64,000 nt of DNA from Pseudomonadales bacterium (GTDB lineage: Bacteria; Pseudomonadota; Gammaproteobacteria; Pseudomonadales; Ketobacteraceae), in assembly GCA_020062665.1 (NCBI GenBank), contig JAGUVW010000008.1:1-64000 (forward strand), given 5' to 3'. The notes beneath the pieces are model-generated. The model made no database searches. It worked only from the letters and a program-made list of their open reading frames with translations, and had not been told where the DNA came from. The position numbers and the translations under genes were made by a program. Of the stretch, positions 1 through 12,380 are shown in pieces (position 1 is the stretch's first letter; each line of letters starts with the position of its first letter).

Positions 1-1
1 A

Positions 2-763
2 GCGCCGGAAGCGGATGTGGCCCGTGCCCGCGCGGCGTTCGCGCAGGCCCGGCTGACGCTGGCGTCCGCGCAGGCGGAGTGGGATACCGCCAGGGTGCGG
101 CTTTCCACGCAGTGGGGCGAAACCCAACCCGCTTTCCATCGTGTGGCGGGCAATCTGTTCGACCTGGGCGACAGCGGCGATTTTGCCGATCTGCAGGCCC
201 GCGTCAGCGGTCATCCATCGCTGCGGGTGCTGGCCGGGGAGGAGCGCTTGCGGGATGCCGAGTTGCGTCTGGCCCGCAGTCAGTCCGGCACGGATATCAG
301 TTGGTCCGGCGGCGTGCGTCAGTTTCAGGAATCCGATGAAGCCGCGCTGGTGGCCAGCGTGAGCGTGCCGTTGTCGGGTGGGCGCCGCAATGCGGGTGCC
401 GTGCAGGCTGCGCTGGCAGCGCGGGATGCCGTGGCCGTTGAGCGCGAAGTGGCGATGCTGCAATTGCGCGTTCAGCTTCACGCAGCGTTTGAACAGCGGC
501 GTCAGGCGCTCGAACTGGCGAACGGTTTGCGGCGCGATGTGATTCCGCTGCTGGAACAGGCCATGGCGGAAACCCGTACCGCGTACGAACGGGGCCGCTA
601 CGGCTATCTGGAGTGGGTGGGCGCCCGCAATGAACTGATCACCGCGCGCCGCGTGCTGATCGAGGCAGCCACCACCGCCCAGCGCGCCCGCGCCGACATC
701 GAACAATTGACAGCGCAGCCTTTGCTGGCAGCGCCTGAATCGACATCCGTCACGACGGAATAA
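2..763 (+). CDS. TolC-family outer membrane factor (CzcC-like), 5' truncated
   Basis: C-terminal part of an outer membrane efflux protein, the trimeric duct that pairs with an RND pump. The open frame continues to the left edge, so the true start lies outside the window; 253 codons are visible. What is seen is the usual long Ala/Arg/Gln-rich amphipathic helices, and a late stretch (YERGRYGYLEWVGARNEL) resembling the second helical hairpin of CzcC/TolC proteins. It ends 10 bp before a periplasmic adaptor gene and is followed by a CzcA-type permease, so it is most likely the CzcC of one CzcCBA operon. It may also serve the second pump, which has no duct gene of its own here. Confidence 0.85.
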   Translation, partial: APEADVARARAAFAQARLTLASAQAEWDTARVRLSTQWGETQPAFHRVAGNLFDLGDSGDFADLQARVSGHPSLRVLAGEERLRDAELRLARSQSGTDISWSGGVRQFQESDEAALVASVSVPLSGGRRNAGAVQAALAARDAVAVEREVAMLQLRVQLHAAFEQRRQALELANGLRRDVIPLLEQAMAETRTAYERGRYGYLEWVGARNELITARRVLIEAATTAQRARADIEQLTAQPLLAAPESTSVTTE

Positions 764-773
764 GGAATTCAAC

Positions 774-1721
774 ATGACCATTTTATTTGCAGACACTCGC
801 CGGGCGCTGCTGCGTCTGGCACTGATAATGACATTGCTGCCACTGGCGGCCATCACGTGGGCCGGTGGTGATCACGGTAGTCATGATGACGATCACGGCC
901 ACGAGGAGGAACAGCGTACCCATGTTCAGATGAGCGTCGCAATGGCGGAGAAATCCGGCATCACCACTGCCGTGGCCGCTGGCGGTGAATTGACAGAAAC
1001 CCGCCTGCTGTACGGCCGCATCGTGACAGACCCGCGTCAGGTGAGCGCGGTGCGGGCACGGTTTCCCGGCCAGATTGCCCGCATGCCTCGCTCGCTCGGC
1101 GACACGGTGAAGGCGGGGGATGTGGTGGCGGAAGTGGAAGCCAATGAAAGTCTGCGCCGTTACAGTCTCACCGCGCCCATCAGTGGCACCGTGGTGGCAG
1201 TGAACGCCAATGCCGGCGAACTGACGGGCGACGCGCCGCTGCTCACCATCGCCAATCACGATCGTCTGTGGGCGGAATTCCGCCTGTATGGCGGCGATCA
1301 GAACGATGTCAGCAAAGGACAGCATCTGCAAATCCGCGTGGACGGCAAAATGCTGGGTAGCCGAATCGAGCAACTGCTGCCAGCCAGTAACGGTGAGCCT
1401 TTCACGCGCGCACTGGCGCCGGTGCCGAATCCTGCTGGCGAGTGGATGCCAGGCCAGTGGGTGGAAGGGGATCTGGCCATTCAATCCGAACAGGTGTCGT
1501 TGCTGGTGGACAACCGCGCGCTGCAAAGTGTTCGCGACGGAATCGTGGTGTTCATTCAGGTGGGCGACGAATACGAAATCCGTCCGCTGGAACTGGGCCG
1601 CAGCAACGGCCGCGTCACGGCAGTATTGAGTGGCCTCAACGCCGGCGATCGCTATGTGGTGGGCAACAGCTATCTGCTGAAGGCGGACCTGGAGAAATCC
1701 GGCGCCGCCCACGATCATTGA
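774..1721 (+). CDS. czcB: Heavy-metal RND periplasmic adaptor (CzcB-like)
   Basis: Membrane fusion protein, 315 aa, linking the CzcA-type permease to the outer membrane duct. An N-terminal hydrophobic signal segment (about residues 11-29) is followed at once by a His/Asp/Glu-rich tract (DHGSHDDDHGHEEEQRTH), the kind of metal-binding leader seen in CzcB-type adaptors. Lipoyl/barrel-sandwich halves follow (around ARFPGQIARM and LTAPISGTVVAVNANAGE). The ATG has AAGGAATT upstream. The gap to the permease gene is 11 bp, so the two are co-transcribed. The metal is not certain; the permease signature points to Zn/Co/Cd/Ni rather than Cu/Ag. Confidence 0.88.
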   Translation: MTILFADTRRALLRLALIMTLLPLAAITWAGGDHGSHDDDHGHEEEQRTHVQMSVAMAEKSGITTAVAAGGELTETRLLYGRIVTDPRQVSAVRARFPGQIARMPRSLGDTVKAGDVVAEVEANESLRRYSLTAPISGTVVAVNANAGELTGDAPLLTIANHDRLWAEFRLYGGDQNDVSKGQHLQIRVDGKMLGSRIEQLLPASNGEPFTRALAPVPNPAGEWMPGQWVEGDLAIQSEQVSLLVDNRALQSVRDGIVVFIQVGDEYEIRPLELGRSNGRVTAVLSGLNAGDRYVVGNSYLLKADLEKSGAAHDH

Positions 1722-1726
1722 GGTGA

Positions 1727-4843
<3,117 letters not shown>

Positions 4844-4914
4844 GCCCAGGAGGATTGTCATGCCACTGTGCTAAAGTTGAAGGCAACCGACCTCAGGGTA
4901 AAAGGAGTTTGCCA

Positions 4915-6060
4915 ATGCAGCCGCGCGCACTACTGCTATTGTTCACATCACTGCTGCTGACCGCCTGCGGCCAGACGCCCCCGCCACAGGCCACGATCCC
5001 CGAAGTGGGTGTGCAGACACCGCAGCGGCGCGTCGTGGAGGTGGCCCACGATTTCATCGGCGAGGTGAAAGCCACCGAGGAAGCAGAAATCCGTTCCAAG
5101 GTCACCGGGCGTGTGGTGTCAGTGGAATTTCAGGAAGGCGCGCTGGTAACGCTGAATCAACCTCTGTTTCGCATCGACAGCGACAGCCTGCAGGCGGCCG
5201 TGGATGAAGCGGTGGCAGAAGTGGCCCGCGCCAAGGCCAACATGGAACAGGCCAGCGCCGATGCAAAACGCTACCAGTCACTGGTGGGCAAGGGCACCAT
5301 CTCGCGCCAGCAATACGACGATGCCATCAGCAAACAGGCGCAGGCCGTGGCGGCTCACGCAGTTGCCACCGCCAAGCTCGATCAGGCCCGCACCCAGTTG
5401 CGGGAATCCGCCATTCTTTCACCTTATGACGGCCGCATCGGTCGTGCCCAGGTCAATGTGGGCGCGCTGGTGACCGCCAATCAAACCCTGCTCGCCACCG
5501 TGTCCACCACCGCCGCGGCGCGGGTGGATTTCGCCCTGAGCGAGCGGGAATACATCCGCATGATGCAGGATCGTGTGCGCGAGCGGCAGACCGAGAGCGA
5601 AATCATCGTGACGCTGCTGCTGGCCGACGGCAGCCTCTATCCCGAAATCGGCCGCATCAGCTTTTCCGATCGTGCGATTTCTTCTGATACTGGCACCTTC
5701 GCGGTATCCGCCACCTTTCCCAATCCCCACGAATGGCTGCGGCCCGGCATGTTCGCGCGGGTGCGGGTGCAGGTGGCGTCGCTGCCAGATGCGATGCTGA
5801 TTCCGCAGAAAGCCGTGCAGGAGGTGTTGGATAAAACCTTTGTCAGCGTGGTGGATGCGGATGGCAAGGTGGAACGGCGTGCGGTGGTGCTGGGCGCCCG
5901 TCACGGCGACGAAATCGTGGTGAAGGAAGGCTTGCAGGATCAGGATCGCGTGATCGTGGAGGGCCACCACAAGGTGCGGCCCGGCGTGCAGGTGAAGGCG
6001 GTGATGCTCGCGGTCACACCCGCCGACGATGCTGCTGCCTCTCCATCCACCAGCGGCTGA
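4915..6060 (+). CDS. RND efflux periplasmic adaptor lipoprotein (AcrA/MexA-like)
   Basis: Membrane fusion protein, 381 aa, for the adjacent HAE1 permease. A lipobox (LLLTAC, Cys about residue 19) predicts a lipid-anchored adaptor in the periplasm. The order is that of AcrA: barrel-sandwich half ([18 protein letters not shown]), helical hairpin rich in Ala/Gln/Lys, second half ([20 protein letters not shown]), then beta-barrel and membrane-proximal domains. The reading frame is open far upstream, but the start is fixed by AAAGGAG at 4901-4907, 7 bp before this ATG, and by the signal peptide. It begins 71 bp after czcA and ends 10 bp before the permease gene. Substrates are not predictable. Confidence 0.9.
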   Translation: MQPRALLLLFTSLLLTACGQTPPPQATIPEVGVQTPQRRVVEVAHDFIGEVKATEEAEIRSKVTGRVVSVEFQEGALVTLNQPLFRIDSDSLQAAVDEAVAEVARAKANMEQASADAKRYQSLVGKGTISRQQYDDAISKQAQAVAAHAVATAKLDQARTQLRESAILSPYDGRIGRAQVNVGALVTANQTLLATVSTTAAARVDFALSEREYIRMMQDRVRERQTESEIIVTLLLADGSLYPEIGRISFSDRAISSDTGTFAVSATFPNPHEWLRPGMFARVRVQVASLPDAMLIPQKAVQEVLDKTFVSVVDADGKVERRAVVLGARHGDEIVVKEGLQDQDRVIVEGHHKVRPGVQVKAVMLAVTPADDAAASPSTSG

Positions 6061-6070
6061 GGAGCACATC

Positions 6071-9000
6071 ATGGCACGCTTCTTCATCGACCGGCCGGTG
6101 TTTGCCATCGTGCTGTCGCTGTTCATCACGCTCAGCGGATTGCTGGCGATGGCGGTGTTGCCCATCGCCCAGTATCCGCAGATCACCCTGCCCACCATCA
6201 ACGTGTCCACCCAATACATTGGCGCCAATGCCGAAGTCGTGCGCGAAAGCGTGGCGCAGGTGCTGGAAGACAAAGTGAACGGCGTGGAAGGCATGCTGTA
6301 CATGGATTCCCAATCCACCGGCAATGGCCTTTACTCGCTGAACGTGACGTTCGGTTTGGACAAGGACGCGGACATGGCGTCGGTGCTGACACAAAATCGT
6401 GTGACCACCGCCACCCCCTCGTTGCCGACCGAAGTGAATCAAGTGGGTGTGACGCTGCGCAAGCAGACGCCGGACGTGCTGATGTACTACGCGCTGCATT
6501 CTCCCGCTGGCACCTATGATCCGCTGTTCCTGAAAAATTACGGCAGCATCTACGTCACCGACGTGCTCAAGCGTATTCCCGGTGTTGGCAACGTCAGCGA
6601 GTATGGCAGCGATTTTGGTTTGCGCATCTGGCTCGATCCCACGCTGATGGCAAGTCACGGCATCACGGTGAACGACATCCTGCAGGCGGTGAAGGAGCAG
6701 AACGTGCAAGTGCCCGCCGGCACGCTGGGCCAGTATCCGGCGCCGGACACGCAGGTGTTCCAGTATTCCGTGCTGGTGCAGGGGCGTCTGGTGCAGGCCG
6801 AGGAATTCTGCAGCGTGATCGTCAAGAGCGCGGGTGCGGGCCGGTTCGTGCGCATCATGGATGTGGCACGCTGCGAACTGGGCGCCAAGGACTATCTGTA
6901 TTTCGGCAGCTATAACGGCAAGCCTGCGGCCATCTACGCCATCAACCTGACACCGGATGCCAACGCCCTCGACGTGGCAGAGCTGATTCGTGCCGAGATG
7001 GAACAACTGGGGCAGAATTTTCCACCGGATCTGGCGCTGGACATCGTCACCGACAACACGTTGTTCGTCACCGAATCCATGACTGAAGTGCTGCACACAC
7101 TGTTCGAAGCCATGGCACTGGTGCTGATAGTGGTGACGCTGTTTCTGCAAAGCTGGCGTGCCACCGTGATTCCCATGCTGGCAGTGCCGGTGAGTCTGAT
7201 CGGCACGCTGGCGCTGTTCGTGGCGCTGGGATTTTCCATCAACACGCTGACCCTTTTCGCGCTGGTGCTGGCCATCGGCATCGTGGTGGACGACGCCATC
7301 GTGGTGGTGGAAGCAGTGGAATATCACATGAAGGTGAACGGGCTGTCGCCCCGTGATGCCACTATTCGCGCGATGGAAGAAGTGTCTGGCCCGGTGGTGG
7401 CAATTGCGCTGGTGCTGTGCGCGGTGTTCGTGCCGGTGGCGCTGTTGGGGGGCATTTCCGGCGTCATGTTCAGACAGTTTGGTTTGACGGTGGCGGTGTC
7501 GGTGCTGCTGTCGGCGCTGGTGGCGCTCACGCTCACGCCGGCATTGTGTGCCACGATGCTGCGCGCTCACACCGGTCATCCTCATGGGCCTGTGGCGCGT
7601 TTTTTTGGCGCGTTCAATGCAGGATTCGACTGGCTCAACGCCCGTTATGGCAAGGGAGTGGCGCTGGCATTGCGGCGCAGCCTGCTGATGATGCTCACCC
7701 TGGGTGCGCTGGTGCTGGCGACGGCCGAACTGTTCCGCCAGGTGCCCACCACCTTTGTGCCGAACGAGGATCAGGGCTATTTCCTGGCGTCGGTGCAGTT
7801 GCCCGAAGCGTCCACCCTGGCGCGCACCAAAGCAGTGATGACACAGGTGGAAGCCGTGGCGCGATCGATTCCCGGTGTGGAAAAAACCCTCGGCATCAGT
7901 GGTGTGAATCTGTTGCAGGGAACACCGCAATCCCACGCGGGTTTGCTGGTGGTGCGGCTGAAGGAATGGGGCGAGCGCACCACCGACGAACTGTCGCTGC
8001 GAAACATCATCCTTACCTTCAACCAGAAAGCGCAGGCAGTGACCGAAGCGCAGGTGATGCCGTTCAATCCGCCGCCGATTCCGGGGCTGTCCGCCACCGG
8101 CGGTTTCAGTCTGATGTTGCAGGACAAAGGCGGACGTGGCGCAGCGGCATTGCAGCAGGTGGCGGATGATTTCGTGGCGGCGGCGCGGCAGCGGCCGGAA
8201 ATCAGCATGGCGTTTTCGAAGCTGCAATCCAGCACGCCAGCAGTGCGGCTGGAAGTCGATCGCGACAAGGCCAAGCAGCTGGGTGTGTCGCTGGCGGATC
8301 TGTTCGCTACCCTGCAGACCATGCTCGGGGGCACCCAGATCAACGACTTCTCGCGCTTTGGCCGCACCTACAAGGTCACCATGCAGGCGGCCAGTGAATT
8401 CCGTGCCGACACCAGCGCACTGAACATGCTGTACGTGCGCGGCGCCAGTGGAGCGATGGTGCCGCTGTCCACCCTGGTGCGTTGGGAAAAAACCGGCGCA
8501 CCGCAAGTGTTGAAACGTTTCAACGGTTATCTGGCGGCGGAAGTCGGCGGCAATCCGGCAACCGGTTACAGCTCCGGCGAGGCGTTGGCGGCACTGGCTG
8601 AGTTGGCGGCGCAACTGCCGGATGGTTACGGCTTTGAATGGTCGGGCCTGTCGCGGCAGGAAAAGGAATCCGCCGGCCAGACCCTGCCCATCCTGGCGCT
8701 GGCGGTGCTGGTGGTGTTTCTGTTCCTGGCAGCGCTGTACGAAAGCTGGGCCGTGCCGTTCGCTGTGCTGCTGGCGCTGCCGCTGGGCGTGTTCGGCGCC
8801 ATGCTGGCTTTGTGGATTGCCGGCGCGCCGGGTTCTGTCTACACCCAGATTGGCTTGATTCTGGTGATTGGCCTGGCGGCGAAGAACGCGATCCTGATCG
8901 TGGAATTCGCCAAGATGAAACGGGAGGAGGGCGCCAGCATCCGTGATGCCGCCATCGACGCCGCACGTCAACGCCTGCGGCCGATATTGATGACATCGCT

Positions 9001-9202
9001 GGCGTTCATTCTGGGGGTGGTGCCGCTGATTCTGGCCAGCGGTGCGGGCGCAGCGTCGCGGGTCACGCTGGGTCTGGCCGTGTTCGGTGGCATGCTGATG
9101 GCCACAGTGCTGGCCATCTTCCTGGTGCCGGTGCTGTATGCCCTGATCCAGCAACTGGCGGAGCACCTCACCGGCAAATCATCCCACCCGCCGCAATCCT
9201 GA
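6071..9202 (+). CDS. Hydrophobe/amphiphile RND efflux permease (AcrB/MexB-like, HAE1)
   Basis: Proton-driven multidrug-type exporter of the inner membrane, 1043 aa, matching the length of AcrB. It starts [14 protein letters not shown], the usual HAE1 N-terminus; a longer in-frame start at 6029 is inside the adaptor gene and is not needed. The fourth helix carries the adjacent Asp pair ([11 protein letters not shown], about residues 406-407) and the tenth carries the partner Lys ([13 protein letters not shown], about 937), so the proton relay looks intact. A ribosome site (GAGGAG) overlaps the adaptor stop. No outer membrane duct gene follows; the CzcC-like protein or a distant TolC could serve. 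No regulator gene flanks the pair in this window. Confidence 0.93.
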   Translation: MARFFIDRPVFAIVLSLFITLSGLLAMAVLPIAQYPQITLPTINVSTQYIGANAEVVRESVAQVLEDKVNGVEGMLYMDSQSTGNGLYSLNVTFGLDKDADMASVLTQNRVTTATPSLPTEVNQVGVTLRKQTPDVLMYYALHSPAGTYDPLFLKNYGSIYVTDVLKRIPGVGNVSEYGSDFGLRIWLDPTLMASHGITVNDILQAVKEQNVQVPAGTLGQYPAPDTQVFQYSVLVQGRLVQAEEFCSVIVKSAGAGRFVRIMDVARCELGAKDYLYFGSYNGKPAAIYAINLTPDANALDVAELIRAEMEQLGQNFPPDLALDIVTDNTLFVTESMTEVLHTLFEAMALVLIVVTLFLQSWRATVIPMLAVPVSLIGTLALFVALGFSINTLTLFALVLAIGIVVDDAIVVVEAVEYHMKVNGLSPRDATIRAMEEVSGPVVAIALVLCAVFVPVALLGGISGVMFRQFGLTVAVSVLLSALVALTLTPALCATMLRAHTGHPHGPVARFFGAFNAGFDWLNARYGKGVALALRRSLLMMLTLGALVLATAELFRQVPTTFVPNEDQGYFLASVQLPEASTLARTKAVMTQVEAVARSIPGVEKTLGISGVNLLQGTPQSHAGLLVVRLKEWGERTTDELSLRNIILTFNQKAQAVTEAQVMPFNPPPIPGLSATGGFSLMLQDKGGRGAAALQQVADDFVAAARQRPEISMAFSKLQSSTPAVRLEVDRDKAKQLGVSLADLFATLQTMLGGTQINDFSRFGRTYKVTMQAASEFRADTSALNMLYVRGASGAMVPLSTLVRWEKTGAPQVLKRFNGYLAAEVGGNPATGYSSGEALAALAELAAQLPDGYGFEWSGLSRQEKESAGQTLPILALAVLVVFLFLAALYESWAVPFAVLLALPLGVFGAMLALWIAGAPGSVYTQIGLILVIGLAAKNAILIVEFAKMKREEGASIRDAAIDAARQRLRPILMTSLAFILGVVPLILASGAGAASRVTLGLAVFGGMLMATVLAIFLVPVLYALIQQLAEHLTGKSSHPPQS

Positions 9203-9216
9203 GCGGAAACAAGCAG

Positions 9217-9267
9217 TGGCATGTCAGTATCACGGGCTGACATGTCACGGCACAATCCCACTTGTCA
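9217..9267. promoter_or_regulatory. Phased palindromes, candidate enhancer-binding-protein site (UAS)
   Basis: Two 10-bp palindromic elements, TGGCATGTCA (9217-9226) and TGACATGTCA (9238-9247, a perfect palindrome), lie 21 bp apart, two helical turns. A weaker third copy, CCACTTGTCA (9258-9267), follows 20 bp on. The first two also form an inverted repeat of 12 bp arms around a 9-bp centre. They sit about 110-130 bp upstream of the expected start of a sigma-54 promoter, the normal place for an NtrC-type activator. No T-run follows, so a terminator for the pump operon is less likely. The identity of the binding protein is inference. Confidence 0.5.
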
Positions 9268-9336
9268 CGCGCAGCCGAAAACCCGGTAAAGCCCCGCAAA
9301 AATCACATAATTCGCCCCGCACATTCACGCCCGTCC

Positions 9337-9351
9337 TGGCACTGGCCTTGC
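9337..9351 (+). promoter_or_regulatory. Sigma-54 (RpoN) promoter of the PEP-CTERM gene
   Basis: TGGCACTGGCCTTGC matches the -24/-12 consensus (TGGCAC, five bases, TTGC) with the exact 12-bp spacing between the GG and GC dinucleotides. Transcription would begin near 9363, giving a leader of about 30 bases before the ATG at 9392. Sigma-54 promoters in front of PEP-CTERM genes, with the PrsK/PrsR two-component pair, are known from the exosortase literature. Neither rpoN nor prsKR is in this window. Confidence 0.7.
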
Positions 9352-9391
9352 GAACTTCCTGGCAACACGAATTCACACGCGGGAGCATGCC

Positions 9392-9565
9392 ATGAAAAAG
9401 CAACTGGGACTGTTGATAGGCTTGATGCTGGTGGTGCCTGCTGCATGGGCTGCCAGTGTCGAGCCGGTGAAAGGCGTGTCCCAGGTGCCCGAGCCGGCCA
9501 CCGTGGTGCTGCTGATCGTGGGTTTTCTGGGATTGCTCTGGGTGCGCCGCCGCATTCAGTCGTGA
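9392..9565 (+). CDS. 57-residue PEP-CTERM sorting-signal protein
   Basis: A very small exported protein consisting almost only of targeting signals. Residues 1-20 are a signal peptide (MKKQLGLLIGLMLVVPAAWA). Only about 11 residues separate it from the VPEP motif at 32-35, followed by a single membrane helix (PATVVLLIVGFLGLLW) and a basic tail (VRRRIQS): the tripartite PEP-CTERM signal read by exosortases. The start is supported by GGGAG at 9381-9385, six bases before ATG, and by a sigma-54 promoter upstream. It lies alone between the RND operon and a FadL-type gene. A function for so short a mature peptide is unknown; a structural, signalling or matrix role is conceivable. It is easily missed by gene callers because of its length. 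Confidence 0.85.
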   Translation: MKKQLGLLIGLMLVVPAAWAASVEPVKGVSQVPEPATVVLLIVGFLGLLWVRRRIQS

Positions 9566-9678
9566 GCCGTTCGTCGATTGAGGTCACGAATTTGGGCTGA
9601 TGGCCGGATTTTGCCAGTAATCAAACACTCGTTTGGGTAAAAAGGAGCCAGTCTTTTCCAGTCCTCACGAGTAGTCCC

Positions 9679-11286
9679 ATGACAACAAAAACAAAGGGAT
9701 GGCTGGGGTGCGCCACGGTGCTGGGTTTGTTCAGTCCCGCCGCCACCGCCCAGTTGTCGCATAACATGTCCATTGGTAACCCCGTCAGCCTGGCCATGGG
9801 CAATTCCGCCACTGCCTACATCGAAGGCCCCGACGCCATCCACTACAACCCCGCCGCCCTGGCGCTGGTGAACGAAAAGCACGAACAGTACAAGCTGCAG
9901 ATGGCGTTCTTCCAGCATGAAGGCAGTATCAGCGGGCGGGCGCCCGGGGAATCTTTCGATCCCTTCGACAACCCGGATTTCCGCCAGGATCCCCTGCTGC
10001 AGGGCCAGAAATCACGCCCCATCGAGGTGGAAAGTCCGTCGGTGTTTCTGCCGTTCTTCGGCCATGTGAATCTGCCGTTTTTTGCCGCGCCCGGCTACGG
10101 GTTTGCCTTGCGCACCCAGCGCGGCAATGCGGTGTTTGCCAACTCGGCCTTTGCCGTGCAGGTATTCGGCTACGAGCGCGACGAAGACAACATCGCCGCC
10201 TTCAACGGCCAGCGCTTCGGTATCACCCGGATCGCCTACTTCAACCCGTCGATTGGTCTCGAACTGGGGGATAACCTGTACGCCGGTGGCTCCATCGGCT
10301 TTTCCTGGCAGGGACTGGGGTTCACCAGCAAGATCCGCAGCGCCCTCAACACCATCGCCCAGATCGACACGCTGCTCGACAACCTGCCGGGCATCAATGA
10401 TGTGCTGGAACTCAACCTCAACCCCTACAACCACGTGGGCACGCTGGAAGCCGAGGTGGAAGATCCGCTGTCGGTGACCTTCACCCTGGGTTTGCTGTGG
10501 CAGCCGGAGCCCTGGCTGTCGCTGGGTTTTGCCTATCAGAGCGAGGGCAAGGCGCAGATGAAAGGGGAGTTCAGCATCGAGTACACCGACAGCTTCAACA
10601 GCCTGATGAACACCCTGCAGCCGGCCGGCGGACTGCTGACGCTGTTCGACGGCGCGGCGATCAGCGGCTTGCGCCGGCAGTCCGGCGATGTGACGGTGGA
10701 TTACACCCAGCCCCAGTGGGCGTCGGTGGGTGCGTCGGTGCTGGTGACACCGCGTCTGCGGGTGAATCTGGACGTGAAATGGGTGGATTACAGCGTGGTG
10801 GAGGAACTGCGCTTCGAATACGACCGCAATCTGGATTATCTGGTGTTGTCCAGCGTGGTGAACTACCTGTCGCCCCAGGTGGGCGGCGATTACGCCGATC
10901 CCAATGAATTGCGCCTGCCGCGCGGTTACCAGGCTGTGGTGGACTGGTCGATGGGCGTGGAATACGCCTGGAACGATCGCCTGAAGCTGCGGGCCGGCTA
11001 CGAGCCGCGCTCCTCGTCCATCCCCAATGATCGCCAGGATCTGCTGATTCCCATTGGCGAAGCCGACCTCTACACCCTGGGCTTTGGCTATCAGCTGAAG
11101 GAGCAGAGCCGCGTGGATGTGGGCTTTGGCTACCTGATCACTCGCCTGGACATCGCGCCGGGGGAAAGCCGCATCGCCAACTCCACCATCGAGGGCGATG
11201 TGGTCTACAACCCCTTCCGGGGCCTGCGCGTCGAGCATCAGCTGGAGTCTTTCATCCTGGCCATGACCTACTCCACGGCGTTCTGA
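9679..11286 (+). CDS. FadL/OMPP1/TodX-family outer membrane transporter
   Basis: Predicted outer membrane beta-barrel for uptake of hydrophobic compounds such as fatty acids or hydrocarbons, 535 aa. A signal peptide ends near PAATAQ, followed by the family-typical N-terminus with an NPA motif (DAIHYNPAALALV) that plugs the barrel. The rest shows alternating hydrophobic/aromatic strands (YAGGSIGFSWQGLGF, ITRLDIAPGES) and ends in the C-terminal aromatic residue common in outer membrane proteins (YSTAF). The good ribosome site AAAGGAG at 9641-9647 is 31 bases from the ATG, and no in-frame start lies nearer it, so initiation is weak or unconventional. Substrate cannot be assigned. Confidence 0.85.
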   Translation: MTTKTKGWLGCATVLGLFSPAATAQLSHNMSIGNPVSLAMGNSATAYIEGPDAIHYNPAALALVNEKHEQYKLQMAFFQHEGSISGRAPGESFDPFDNPDFRQDPLLQGQKSRPIEVESPSVFLPFFGHVNLPFFAAPGYGFALRTQRGNAVFANSAFAVQVFGYERDEDNIAAFNGQRFGITRIAYFNPSIGLELGDNLYAGGSIGFSWQGLGFTSKIRSALNTIAQIDTLLDNLPGINDVLELNLNPYNHVGTLEAEVEDPLSVTFTLGLLWQPEPWLSLGFAYQSEGKAQMKGEFSIEYTDSFNSLMNTLQPAGGLLTLFDGAAISGLRRQSGDVTVDYTQPQWASVGASVLVTPRLRVNLDVKWVDYSVVEELRFEYDRNLDYLVLSSVVNYLSPQVGGDYADPNELRLPRGYQAVVDWSMGVEYAWNDRLKLRAGYEPRSSSIPNDRQDLLIPIGEADLYTLGFGYQLKEQSRVDVGFGYLITRLDIAPGESRIANSTIEGDVVYNPFRGLRVEHQLESFILAMTYSTAF

Positions 11287-11341
11287 TCCCGTATCATGGG
11301 CGCCTGTTTTTGCAGCTGCCAGCGCCCATGATGCCCCGCCC

Positions 11342-11881
11342 ATGACCCACTACGCCGACGATCTGATCCGCCTGTTCGACGCCGAATTCGCCGCCCGCCA
11401 CAACACCCGGCTGGTGCGGGGCAGTAGCGAGCCGGTCTATTTGCCGGCGGATGCGGAAACCCCGTTCCATCGCATTGTCTTCGCCCACGGCTACTTCACC
11501 AGCGGCCTGCATGAGATCGCCCACTGGTGTGTGGCCGGTCCCGAGCGCCGCCTGCAGGTGGATTTTGGCTATTGGTACGCCCCGGATGGCCGCAGCCGTG
11601 ACCAGCAACGGGTATTCGAGTCGGTGGAAATCAAACCCCAGGCGCTGGAGTGGATCTTCAGTGTGGCGGCAGGCCATCGTTTCCGGGTGAGCACCGATAA
11701 TCTCAGCGGTGACGGCCCGTTCGACCCGGAAAGCTTCAAGCGCAACGTCCAGGAGGAAGTCTTCCGCCGCCTGCGGGAAGGGCTGCCCGAGCGCGCCCAC
11801 CAGTTCACCGATGCCCTGATCCGCCACTACCGGCCCGGGCTGGTGCTGACTGCGGACCTGTTCCGCCTCGACGACCTGTAA
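11342..11881 (+). CDS. epmC: Elongation factor P hydroxylase EpmC
   Basis: Cytoplasmic enzyme, 179 aa, that hydroxylates the beta-lysyl-lysine modification of elongation factor P, the last step after EpmA and EpmB. It shows the conserved YfcM/EpmC block: FAHGYFTSGLHEIAHWC with an HE..H putative metal site, then the DFGYWYAPDGRS and FESVEIKPQALEWI segments. Length matches the E. coli protein. efp, epmA and epmB are not in the window. A small unknown gene and greB follow on the same strand at 51 and 4 bp. Confidence 0.9.
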   Translation: MTHYADDLIRLFDAEFAARHNTRLVRGSSEPVYLPADAETPFHRIVFAHGYFTSGLHEIAHWCVAGPERRLQVDFGYWYAPDGRSRDQQRVFESVEIKPQALEWIFSVAAGHRFRVSTDNLSGDGPFDPESFKRNVQEEVFRRLREGLPERAHQFTDALIRHYRPGLVLTADLFRLDDL

Positions 11882-11932
11882 TCGGTTACAATCGCCCCAC
11901 AACAAGAACAACAAGCCTGTAGAAGTACGCCC

Positions 11933-12376
11933 ATGCCCTACGACGCCCAAATCCTCATGATTGTCAGCACCCTCAAACTGGCCCAGACCCTGGCCGTGGA
12001 TCCCGAATCCGGCAAGTCCAGCCTGGTGTACTCCGCCAAATGTCACGGCGGCTGCAAATCCTCCCACCTGCAGGAGCGGCAGGCCGTGGTGGAAATCCGC
12101 GAGGCCGGGCGCCTGGAAGGCCGTCATATCGGCCAGGTCATCCAGCGCGATGGGGTGCTGCATATTTCCATGCTGGCGCCGCGGGAGTACTTCAACGGGC
12201 TGATCAACCTGTTCCCCCATTGCCAGCCGGAGCAGGGCGGCTACCTGTCGCTGAACTTCCTGCTCGGCAGCGAAGTGGAAATGAGCCACCAGGGCCCGCT
12301 GATGAAAGTGCTGTCCGCCGAGTACAAAATGGTGAAGGAACTGTCGAGCAATCCTGATTTGATCAGCAGACGTTAA
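11933..12376 (+). CDS. Uncharacterised 147-aa cytoplasmic protein
   Basis: I do not recognise a family. The protein has no signal peptide or membrane segment. It contains a short Cys motif (KCHGGCKSSH), then an alternating beta-rich central part (QAVVEIREAGRLEG, GVLHISMLAPREYF) and ends SNPDLISRR. It stands between epmC and greB; greB starts 4 bp after its stop, so they share a transcript. The ATG follows a weak purine stretch. Neighbouring translation and transcription factors suggest, but do not show, a housekeeping role. Confidence 0.7.
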   Translation: MPYDAQILMIVSTLKLAQTLAVDPESGKSSLVYSAKCHGGCKSSHLQERQAVVEIREAGRLEGRHIGQVIQRDGVLHISMLAPREYFNGLINLFPHCQPEQGGYLSLNFLLGSEVEMSHQGPLMKVLSAEYKMVKELSSNPDLISRR

Positions 12377-12380
12377 CCCC

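Noticed and set aside
6014-9166. 1050-codon open frame on the minus strand, antisense to the AcrB-like permease
   Set aside because: Same reason: composition rich in His, Gln and Arg, no ribosome site, and the plus strand encodes an intact RND pump.
9601-9678. Promoter for the FadL-type gene (TTGCCA near 9612)
   Set aside because: The matching -10 position reads TGGGTA, too far from consensus to call.
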